Positions 13,499 through 19,452 of a stretch of 19,452 bases of DNA are shown one piece after another. The translations under genes were made by a program, and so were the position numbers. This stretch comes from DHVE2 group archaeon (GTDB lineage Archaea; Thermoplasmatota; Thermoplasmata; Thermoplasmatales; Aciduliprofundaceae), in NCBI GenBank assembly GCA_015522935.1, contig WALH01000059.1, forward strand, positions 1 to 19,452, read 5' to 3'. The stretch's first letter is position 1. Each line of letters starts with the position of its first letter. The notes under the pieces were generated by a model, which worked only from the letters and a program-made list of their open reading frames with translations, did not search any database and was not told where the DNA came from.

Positions 13499-14044
13499 AT
13501 GCGAATAATAGTAGTAGGTGTACCAGGTGCTGGTAAAACGAGCATAATGGAAGAGGTGTCAAAGAGAGTGAACTATAAGATAGTGAATTATGGAGATGTC
13601 ATGCTTCAAATGGCAATAGGAAAAAATCTTGTGGAACATCGTGATGAAATGAGAAAACTGCCGATAGAGATTCAGCGAGAACTGCAAGAGGAAGCGGCAA
13701 AAAAAATAGGCACAATGGAAAATGTAATCGTAGATACTCATTTAACAATTAAAACCCCATCCGGCTACTTTCCAGGTTTACCAAAATGGATATTAGATGA
13801 AATACACCCGGATCTAATAGTTATTGTGGAAGCTGAACCACAGGAAATAATAAGAAGAAGAAAAAATGATACCTCAAGGAAGAGAGATTACGAGACATAC
13901 GAGGAGATAGAAGAGCATATTATGGCTAACAGATATGCAGGATTTACCTGTTCGATTCTAACTGGTGCACCCCTTATGATTCTTCAAAATAGAGATGGTA
14001 TGCTTGATTTGGCAGTTCAAAAATTTATGGAGGCTTTTAAATGA
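13499..14044 (+). CDS. adkA: Archaeal adenylate kinase
   Basis: The enzyme interconverts ATP + AMP and two ADP in the cytosol. It belongs to the archaeal AdkA type, not the bacterial Adk type. From ATG 13499 it has 181 residues, with the P-loop GVPGAGKT at 7-14. VNYGDVMLQMA, LVEHRDEMRKLP, VIVDTHLTIKTPSGYFPGLP and SILTGAPLMILQNRDGMLD correspond to AdkA motifs. An in-frame GTG at 13490 would add three residues and overlap secY. ATG 13499 puts the first beta-strand at the N-terminus, as is normal. No strong Shine-Dalgarno is visible. The gene follows secY, the usual archaeal order. Confidence 0.92.
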   Translation: MRIIVVGVPGAGKTSIMEEVSKRVNYKIVNYGDVMLQMAIGKNLVEHRDEMRKLPIEIQRELQEEAAKKIGTMENVIVDTHLTIKTPSGYFPGLPKWILDEIHPDLIVIVEAEPQEIIRRRKNDTSRKRDYETYEEIEEHIMANRYAGFTCSILTGAPLMILQNRDGMLDLAVQKFMEAFK

Positions 14045-14712
14045 ATGGGGAGAATATTAAAGCACAGCCTCAGGCACCACAGTCCTCTATGGGGATATAC
14101 TTCTTTCTATTTTTCATTCTTCTTATGATTCTTTTTATTCCATCTTTGAGAGATGGTCTTGGGTACGCTGCTGGAATTGTTTTTAATCCGTTATTTGCTT
14201 TTAATTATATCTATCCACTTTACACTATTCTTGCAACAGGTATAGTTTTGACATTGATTAATGTGTGGGCACGGCATCATTACACAGACTGGATTGAAAT
14301 GGCGAAAATTCAGGAAAAAATGCGTGCATTTAACAAATTTTATCGAAAGGCTTATCAGGATGCAATAACAAAAAATAATCCCGCAAGACTGGATAAGCTT
14401 AAAAAATTGCAAATGAAATACGCTGGCGAGAGTATGAAAGTACAATCCAGTACAATGAAGGCGACATCAATAACTCTTATTATAGTGATTGCCATATTTA
14501 CTTGGCTGTGGTGGTTTATGGGATCTGAGGCAAAATACACATATATCGCAGTTCCATGGAATTTCACCGTGGATATGAACTCAATGTTTTTAATATTCCC
14601 AGCTTGGCTCTGGATTTATTCCATTATAACCATGCCTCTCGCTTGGGCAGTGCAGTACATATTTAAATATTTTGAATTCAGAAAAAGATTACACATAGAA
14701 GAAGGCGAATAA
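14041..14712 (+). CDS. DUF106 membrane protein (EMC3/TMCO1/YidC-superfamily-like)
   Basis: The 223-residue protein has hydrophobic segments at about 17-36, 55-77, 141-160 and 181-207, and a charged helical region at about 84-136 that reads as a cytosolic coiled coil (IQEKMRAFNKFYRKAYQDA, then LDKLKKLQMKYAGESMKVQ). This layout, and the position between adkA and cmk downstream of secY, matches the archaeal DUF106 family. Structural work by others has linked that family to YidC/Get1/EMC3/TMCO1 insertases. A role in membrane-protein insertion beside SecY is therefore plausible but inferred. The start ATG overlaps the adkA stop (ATGA). Confidence 0.85.
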   Translation: MNGENIKAQPQAPQSSMGIYFFLFFILLMILFIPSLRDGLGYAAGIVFNPLFAFNYIYPLYTILATGIVLTLINVWARHHYTDWIEMAKIQEKMRAFNKFYRKAYQDAITKNNPARLDKLKKLQMKYAGESMKVQSSTMKATSITLIIVIAIFTWLWWFMGSEAKYTYIAVPWNFTVDMNSMFLIFPAWLWIYSIITMPLAWAVQYIFKYFEFRKRLHIEEGE

Positions 14713-14714
14713 AT

Positions 14715-15239
14715 ATGAAGATAACCATAAGTGGCCCACCGGGAAGTGGAAAAACAACTGTTGCAAAGATAATTGCCGATAAATTACATTACCCCTTAAT
14801 ATCTGGAGGAGAAATTTTCAGAGAGATGGCAAGGAAGATGGATATGAATCTTATAGAATTCAGCAAATACGCTGAAAAAAATCATAATATAGATAGGATG
14901 ATTGATGATAAAATTGTGGAGCTGGCAAAGAAGGAGAAAAATGTGGTTATCGATTCGAGACTGAGTGGATGGCTAATGGTGAGAAACAGAATAGAGGCAT
15001 TTAAAGTCTTTATAGATGCATCCCCAGAAGTGAGGGCAAGAAGACTTCTAAAAAGGGAGGGGGGAGATTTTAATGATGTGTACAATTCTATGCTCCTGCG
15101 TGAGAAAAGTGAGAAGAAGAGGTATGGTGAGATATACAGTATAAATTTTGATGATAGAAGCATCTACGATTTGATAATCAATTCTGATGAATTGGATGCG
15201 GATAAAGTAGCGGATGAGATTATGGAGGCAATCAAATGA
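14715..15239 (+). CDS. cmk: Archaeal cytidylate kinase
   Basis: The enzyme phosphorylates CMP/dCMP using ATP. It has 174 residues and is of the short archaeal type. The P-loop GPPGSGKT is at 7-14, followed by ISGGEIFREMARKMDMNLIE in the nucleoside-monophosphate binding region, VVIDSRLSGWL (Walker B-like strand) and RLLKREGGDFNDVYNSMLLR, an arginine-rich lid. KKRYGEIYSINFDD is a family-typical C-terminal motif. The start lies two bases after the DUF106 stop and the end overlaps cbf5 by four bases (ATGA). Many archaea carry eL34 and eL14 genes around cmk, and neither is present here. Confidence 0.93.
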   Translation: MKITISGPPGSGKTTVAKIIADKLHYPLISGGEIFREMARKMDMNLIEFSKYAEKNHNIDRMIDDKIVELAKKEKNVVIDSRLSGWLMVRNRIEAFKVFIDASPEVRARRLLKREGGDFNDVYNSMLLREKSEKKRYGEIYSINFDDRSIYDLIINSDELDADKVADEIMEAIK

Positions 15240-16072
15240 ACGTGGAGGAGTTGCTCGATTTTGGCGTTGTAATTATAGACAAGCCAAAGGGGCCAACGAG
15301 TCATCAGGTTAGTGCATGGGTTCGTGATATTCTCCATATTAAAAAGACGGGACATGCAGGAACCCTTGATCCTAATGTAACCGGTGTTTTACCAGTGGCC
15401 CTGAACAGAGCTACGAAGATAATTAATCTTCTTCATCTTCAGCCCAAAGAGTACATAGGCGTGATGCGCCTCCATGGCGACATTTCTCACGATAAGCTCG
15501 ATAAGGTATTTGAAGAGTTCAGGGGCGAGATTTACCAAACCCCCCCGTTAAGATCATCTGTTGCAAGAAAATTAAGAAAAAGAAAGATTTATGAATTGAA
15601 GCTTATCGAGATTGATAAAAGACTCGTTTTATTTAGAACGAAGGTTGAATCTGGAACTTATATACGCTCTCTCTGTCGTGATATTGGAGATGCCCTCTGT
15701 GTAGGTGCACAAATGGAAGATTTGAGAAGAACGTCCACAGGGCAGTTCACAGAAAAAGATGCTGTATCTCTTGTGGATCTACAGGATGCTTATATATTCT
15801 GGAAGGAGAATGAGGATAATTCTTTACTTAAAAAATATATAAAACCTGGAGATGTTATACTCTCTTTCCTGCCAAAAATAACAGTTAAGAACACTGCATT
15901 TAAGAACTTGTCCAAGGGTGCACCCTTATACAAACCGGGTCTGAAAAATATGCCCGAACTCTCAAAGGGTGAGCTGTGCACAGTATATACCGAAAATGGG
16001 AAATTTGTATCTCTTTCACGCGTTGTTCTTGAGGGGGATATAATTGCAAAACCAGTACATATTATAGTTTAA
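15236..16072 (+). CDS. truB: tRNA/rRNA pseudouridine synthase Cbf5/TruB (compact form)
   Basis: Cbf5 is the catalytic subunit of archaeal H/ACA ribonucleoproteins and also makes tRNA pseudouridine 55. The protein has 278 residues. The catalytic motif is KTGHAGTLDPNVTGVLPVAL with Asp45 as nucleophile. YIGVMRLHGDISHDKL, TPPLRSSVARKLRKRKIY and SGTYIRSLCRDIGDALCVGA are further family motifs. A PUA domain covers about residues 205-278. Compared with Pyrococcus-type Cbf5 (about 330-340) it lacks roughly 45 residues at the N-terminus and some at the C-terminus. It is the last gene of the plus-strand operon and its TAA overlaps the stop of the convergent ATPase gene. Confidence 0.93.
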   Translation: MNVEELLDFGVVIIDKPKGPTSHQVSAWVRDILHIKKTGHAGTLDPNVTGVLPVALNRATKIINLLHLQPKEYIGVMRLHGDISHDKLDKVFEEFRGEIYQTPPLRSSVARKLRKRKIYELKLIEIDKRLVLFRTKVESGTYIRSLCRDIGDALCVGAQMEDLRRTSTGQFTEKDAVSLVDLQDAYIFWKENEDNSLLKKYIKPGDVILSFLPKITVKNTAFKNLSKGAPLYKPGLKNMPELSKGELCTVYTENGKFVSLSRVVLEGDIIAKPVHIIV

Positions 16073-17541
16073 CCCTCTACTATTTTCACACTCTCTCCAC
16101 CGTGCTTTGTTTCTCTGGAGCGTATCTCTACGAAAAGTGGCATGGATATGTTTCCCCCAGTCACCAGTGCCACGCCCACTGGCAATCTCTGAATCTCTTC
16201 CAAGGAGCCTTTGGTAAGATTCTCTACCGAATTTCCTATGGCGCGGAGATCGTTGGGATTCGTTACCCGTAAAATTATCTGGGTGTTGCATTGGGATAGT
16301 ATATTTTTATCAATTTTCGCTGGTCTCTGAGATATTATCATCAATCCAAGCCCAAATTTTCTACCCTCAGAGGCTATCGTTCTCAGTATCTTTGTGGATG
16401 CTGCTATACCCTGCTGTGGTGCATAATTGTGCGCTTCTTCAACTACAAGCATTAAAGGAGGGATTTTGTCTCTCTTTCTCAATTCAAAAAGAGCCATGGC
16501 AAGGCGCTGCACAACCATCTCCTGTATATCCGGAGCTATCCCTCTAAGATTTATGATGGAAAGCTTTCCTTGTGAGACAATATCGTCTATCCTCGTTCCC
16601 TTCCTCGCAAATATCCCCATCTCCGCCAAATACTCAAGTTGGGCGATCAGCGGACTAAGAGAGGGGTTATCTTCACTTTCGAGAACTCTTATAATATCTC
16701 TGAGATCAAAGAACTGTCGCGATGTTTTCAAAAGATCCATCGCCTTTCGAAGGGGTATCAGGTACTGCCTCGCATCGAGGTTCATTAGGTTTAGGAGTTC
16801 TCGGGGAGTTACAGAAGCAAGAGTAAAACGCAGAGGCTTGGCCTTATTGAGTTCAGGGTCAGGGCTGAACACCTTTATCTTGGACGTGTATCCCCGAGGA
16901 GATACGCCAAATTCCTGATGCAGCTCTGTTTTTTTAGCGGGATATTTCAGCGAAGAGTACTCTCCATGAGGATCTATAACCACTGTTGTAACATTTTTCT
17001 TCAGTAATTCCTCAAGTAATACACCTGCCAAATAACTTTTTCCTGCCCCGGTTTTTGCAAGTATGCTTACATGTTTCTGCACCATCGTATTGATATCCAA
17101 ATAAATTTTTATGTTTTTATGCTTGAATAGCCTTCCTATATACGCGCCAGTTTTCCTTATTTCCTCTATCCCGATAACATCTTTTATGAAATTGTCTTCC
17201 GCAAAATAAACTACACTTCCAACATTGAAAGGAGTTCTAGGATACTGTAACAGCCCTCGCTCATCTCGATAACCTATAACCACGATTTTGGCGAGAACTG
17301 TTTCTTCTATGTCCACATCATCTCCATTTAAAAGATTGTGAGCCCTTTCCACAGTCAAATTAGTTTTTCTCTTTATTTCATCAACTCTTCCAAGAACCCA
17401 TCCGAATCTCTCGTGCAGAACCTGTACATAATCGCCCTGCTCCAAATTAGGGTTGAGAACTGTACAGGTAAACTCCGTCGTACCTACATCTCCGTATATT
17501 ATTCCTGCCTTCTTCAGGCCATTCCCATCCCTTTCAGGCAT
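16069..17541 (-). CDS. herA: HerA-family hexameric ATPase
   Basis: HerA-family ATPases are FtsK-like hexameric translocases. HerA proper works with the NurA nuclease and Mre11-Rad50 in DNA end resection. The 490-residue protein has an N-terminal HAS-barrel-like region (about 10-115), Walker A AKTGAGKS at 162-169, DPHGEY at 190-195, Walker B LMLVVEEAH at 363-371 with Glu368/Glu369, and SQRPAKID at 404-411. No nurA, mre11 or rad50 lies beside it. It is instead ten bases downstream of PAN on the same strand, presumably co-transcribed. Because archaea often encode several HerA-like ATPases, the family call is firm but the exact DNA-repair role is not. Confidence 0.88.
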   Translation of the reverse strand: MPERDGNGLKKAGIIYGDVGTTEFTCTVLNPNLEQGDYVQVLHERFGWVLGRVDEIKRKTNLTVERAHNLLNGDDVDIEETVLAKIVVIGYRDERGLLQYPRTPFNVGSVVYFAEDNFIKDVIGIEEIRKTGAYIGRLFKHKNIKIYLDINTMVQKHVSILAKTGAGKSYLAGVLLEELLKKNVTTVVIDPHGEYSSLKYPAKKTELHQEFGVSPRGYTSKIKVFSPDPELNKAKPLRFTLASVTPRELLNLMNLDARQYLIPLRKAMDLLKTSRQFFDLRDIIRVLESEDNPSLSPLIAQLEYLAEMGIFARKGTRIDDIVSQGKLSIINLRGIAPDIQEMVVQRLAMALFELRKRDKIPPLMLVVEEAHNYAPQQGIAASTKILRTIASEGRKFGLGLMIISQRPAKIDKNILSQCNTQIILRVTNPNDLRAIGNSVENLTKGSLEEIQRLPVGVALVTGGNISMPLFVEIRSRETKHGGESVKIVEG

Positions 17542-17551
17542 ACTCTATCAC

Positions 17552-18751
17552 TTATGCAAACATGTTTTCTCCTGGAGTTTCCTTTCTTATTTCATCTGCA
17601 TGTAAGAACTTCCTTATAGCGTTATCAAAATCTTCCTGAGTTACATAATCCCGTGAATCTCTTATTGCAAACATTCCCGCTTCCATACAGATTACCTTTA
17701 AATCGGCGCCACTGAACTCATCAGTCTTCTTCGCTATAGCTTCAAGATTCACATTCTTAAGATTCATCTTCTTCGTATGAATTTTCAGAATCTCCATCCT
17801 TGCTTCGTAATCAGGATACGGAACGATTATTATTCTGTCAAATCTGCCCGGACGAAGCAAAGCAGGGTCAAGAATATCAGGGCGGTTCGTTGCGGCTACT
17901 ATCTTCACATTATCTAACGGCTCAAACCCATCCATTTCCGCTAAAAGCTGCATTAAAGTGCGTTGAACTTCTCTATCCCCACTTGTTGCCATATCCAAGC
18001 GTCTTGCTCCAATAGCATCTAATTCATCTATAAATACTATGCTAGGCGCTTTTTTTCTCGCAAGAGCAAAGAGGTCACGAACCAATTTTGCTCCTTCACC
18101 TATGTATTTCCTGACCAGTTCACTTCCCACAGTACGTATAAATGTTGCATGTGTCTGATTCGCTACCGCTTTCGCAAGAAGAGTTTTTCCCGTACCAGGA
18201 GGGCCTGCCAACAGAACACCCTTCGGTGGGTCTATTCCCACCTTTTTGTAAAGTTCAGGATGCAGGAGGGGAAGTTCAACAGTTTCCCTTATTTCTCGAA
18301 TCTGCTTATCGAGACCCCCTATATCATCATAGGTTGTATTTGGCCTTTCAATTACTTCTGCTGCGATGATATCTGGATCATATGTCTCTGGCAGAACATG
18401 TATTATGGAAAAAGTCTGTTTGTTAAGTGCAACCCTTCTTCCAGGCCTGAGTTCCGTTTGAGGCACGTAGGTAGATGCTGTTACAATGAACGATGGACCG
18501 GCAGAGCTTTTAACAAGGATTCTATTGTTATCAATAACATCCTCTATCACGCCAAGAAGGAGCGGTGGAGATTTCATCTTGTTGAGTTCCTTGCGAAGAT
18601 GGTTTATTTCATTTTGCAACCTTCTCAACTCAGATTCCATATACCTTTTTTCATCTTCTAAAATCCTTATCTGCCTGAGCAAGTTCTCACGATCGTAATC
18701 GTACCCAATTATCTTGTCTTCGATCGCATCCTTTGCCATAACACACACCAT
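17552..18751 (-). CDS. pan: Proteasome-activating nucleotidase PAN
   Basis: PAN is the AAA+ hexamer that unfolds substrates and feeds them to the 20S proteasome. The 399-residue protein has an N-terminal coiled coil (about 17-60), an OB domain (about 65-120), Walker A GPPGTGKT at 183-190, the pore-loop motif YIG at 216-218, Walker B FIDELDA at 240-246, sensor AATNRP at 286-291 and arginine fingers in LLRPGRFDR (298-306). The C-terminus ends Met-Phe-Ala where a HbYX motif normally opens the proteasome gate, so Phe replaces Tyr. ATG 18751 is about 24 bases from a TATA-like box, so the mRNA may be leaderless. Met at 18739 is an alternative start. Confidence 0.95.
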   Translation of the reverse strand: MVCVMAKDAIEDKIIGYDYDRENLLRQIRILEDEKRYMESELRRLQNEINHLRKELNKMKSPPLLLGVIEDVIDNNRILVKSSAGPSFIVTASTYVPQTELRPGRRVALNKQTFSIIHVLPETYDPDIIAAEVIERPNTTYDDIGGLDKQIREIRETVELPLLHPELYKKVGIDPPKGVLLAGPPGTGKTLLAKAVANQTHATFIRTVGSELVRKYIGEGAKLVRDLFALARKKAPSIVFIDELDAIGARRLDMATSGDREVQRTLMQLLAEMDGFEPLDNVKIVAATNRPDILDPALLRPGRFDRIIIVPYPDYEARMEILKIHTKKMNLKNVNLEAIAKKTDEFSGADLKVICMEAGMFAIRDSRDYVTQEDFDNAIRKFLHADEIRKETPGENMFA

Positions 18752-18770
18752 TTACATATAAGCGTTTTTG

Positions 18771-18780
18771 ATATTTTAAA
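18771..18780 (-). promoter_or_regulatory. Probable TATA box of pan
   Basis: On the minus strand TTTAAAATAT is centred about 24-25 bases upstream of ATG 18751, preceded by CAAA as a BRE-like element. That spacing would start transcription at or next to the ATG, giving a leaderless mRNA, and fits the absence of a Shine-Dalgarno. A second TATA-like site (minus-strand CTTATAAATAATG, 18848-18860) is farther upstream. Confidence 0.5.
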
Positions 18781-18823
18781 TTTGTGAAGGATTTCTGTTA
18801 TCCTATGGAAGATTTAACCGACA

Positions 18824-18878
18824 AATATATGATTTAAAAACACAAACATTATTTATAAGACTCAAATCATTCAATATT
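18824..18878 (-). repeat. Imperfect inverted repeat after the DUF4143 ATPase gene
   Basis: ATGATTT (18829-18835) is complementary to AAATCAT (18864-18870), and AATAT (18824-18828) to ATATT (18874-18878), with a three-base bulge and a 28-base loop. It begins directly after the stop of the upstream minus-strand gene and a minus-strand T-run (complement of 18836-18840) lies inside it. It could be a terminator, an operator near the pan promoter, or chance in AT-rich DNA. Confidence 0.25.
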
Positions 18879-19452
18879 CTACCTTATAAGCAACTTCCAT
18901 AATGGAATGTATTTTATTTTTCTCCCTTCCACTTTCTCTTCATCTTCATAGTCCCATGTGACGATTTTCAGATTTTCACATTTTAATTCTTTACTTGCTT
19001 TGAGCAGTGCTCTTATCTCCCTTTTCTTGGTTTTTTCATCGCTTAAATCGTAGGTAACCTGTATAAGCTCTTTTACTTTCATTCCTTCTCTTATCACAAA
19101 ATCAACCTCGCTATCCTTGTCTTTCCAGTAATAAACATTTTTTCTCTCTCTCCTTAATTTTAAAAATATAACATTCTCGCATATTCTGCCCAAATCTTCA
19201 CCCCATGAAAGTGCATTCTTGAGTCCTGTATCTATCGCGTATATTTTGCGTGGATACTGTAACCTATCCTTTAAATTGTATGAAAATATGGGCACCTCAA
19301 AGATAAAATAACAGGAGAGAAAATAACGCATGTATTCACGTATCGTGGCTTTTCCAACTTTAAACCCCATACTTTTCAGAGAATTTGCAGTTTTTCCGTA
19401 ACTGAACAGAGAACCGGCATTATTTATCACAAGCCTCGCCAGTTCTTCCAAT
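18879..19452 (-). CDS. C-terminal part of a DUF4143-type AAA+ ATPase (partial, 5' end outside window)
   Basis: The frame runs off the right edge, so the first residues seen are internal and the P-loop ATPase domain is missing. The visible 190 residues start with a winged-helix-like segment (about 1-55, LARLVINNAGSLFSYGKTA and TIREYMRYFLSCYFIFEVP). The DUF4143 region follows, with YPRKIYAIDTGLKNAL, a RICENVIFLKLRRERKNVYYWK stretch at about 89-110, and EVDFVIREGMKVKELIQV at about 115-132. Glu115-x-Asp117 and Glu128-x-x-Gln131 resemble a PD-(D/E)xK-like core, which such families can retain without nuclease activity. Paralogous COG1373-like ATPases are common in archaea and their role is unclear. 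Stop TAG is at 18879-18881. Confidence 0.85.
   Translation of the reverse strand, partial: LEELARLVINNAGSLFSYGKTANSLKSMGFKVGKATIREYMRYFLSCYFIFEVPIFSYNLKDRLQYPRKIYAIDTGLKNALSWGEDLGRICENVIFLKLRRERKNVYYWKDKDSEVDFVIREGMKVKELIQVTYDLSDEKTKKREIRALLKASKELKCENLKIVTWDYEDEEKVEGRKIKYIPLWKLLIR

Noticed and set aside
16427..16918. 163-codon plus-strand ORF opposite the HerA-like gene
   Set aside because: It is an antisense shadow of a clearly conserved ATPase with intact Walker motifs. Its translation is low-complexity Ser/Arg/Leu-rich with no recognisable domain.
18149..18661. 170-codon plus-strand ORF opposite pan
   Set aside because: It is an antisense shadow of the highly conserved PAN gene, with no Shine-Dalgarno or family resemblance.
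19449..19451. TTG as the start codon of the DUF4143 gene
   Set aside because: The family has an N-terminal P-loop ATPase domain before this point and the frame remains open to the window edge, so the gene is truncated rather than starting here.
1..19452. CRISPR arrays, insertion sequences, integrase or attachment sites
   Set aside because: No repeated spacers, transposase-like proteins or terminal repeats were seen. The region is core housekeeping DNA, with the possible exception of the right-edge ATPase.

Overview
The window is archaeal and is mostly one long plus-strand ribosomal-protein super-operon (S10, spc and the secY-adk-cbf5 tail fused in one run). Archaeal/eukaryotic-type proteins (eS4, eL32, eL19, the RNase P protein Rnp1, PAN, an archaeal SecY, AdkA, a DUF106 membrane protein) and perfect GAGGTGAT Shine-Dalgarno sites identify it. 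AT-rich DNA, AGA/AGG arginine codons, no eIF1 (sui1) gene between uL29 and Rnp1, and no eL34 or eL14 genes in the cmk/cbf5 region suggest a thermophilic euryarchaeon. My best guess is a Thermoplasmatota lineage outside the classical Thermoplasmatales, which as far as I recall lack PAN, for example an Aciduliprofundum/DHVE2-like organism. That placement is inference.

Layout. 1-238: the C-terminal end of a tandem zinc-ribbon protein. 239-411: a T-rich possible terminator, a TATA box, then a leader of about 110 nt that is roughly 60% G+C in an otherwise AT-rich region and folds by eye into a multi-branched structure ending at the uL3 ribosome-binding site. 412-11698: uL3, uL4, uL23, uL2, uS19, uL22, uS3, uL29, Rnp1, uS17, uL14, uL24, eS4, uL5, uS14, uS8, uL6, eL32, eL19, uL18, uS5, uL30, uL15, with gaps of about 11 bp or less and many overlaps. 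11691-16072: SecY, AdkA, a DUF106 (EMC3/YidC-like) protein, cytidylate kinase and the Cbf5/TruB pseudouridine synthase. 16069-18751, minus strand: PAN followed by a HerA-family ATPase, convergent with cbf5 and sharing its stop codon bases. 18879-19452, minus strand: the C-terminal part of a DUF4143-type ATPase cut by the window edge.

How the genes work together. The operon builds both ribosomal subunits, an RNase P subunit for tRNA processing, the translocon plus a probable membrane insertase, two nucleotide kinases, and the rRNA pseudouridylation enzyme. Translation is tightly coupled: upstream stop codons are repeatedly fused to the next gene's Shine-Dalgarno sequence or overlap its start (ATGA). 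PAN is the proteasomal unfoldase, and the HerA-like ATPase is probably co-transcribed with it.

No CRISPR array, insertion sequence, tRNA or rRNA gene was seen. The most interesting item is the structured leader ahead of uL3. SecY (about 78 extra N-terminal residues with two likely extra membrane helices), PAN (C-terminal Met-Phe-Ala in place of HbYX) and the compact Cbf5 are smaller oddities.
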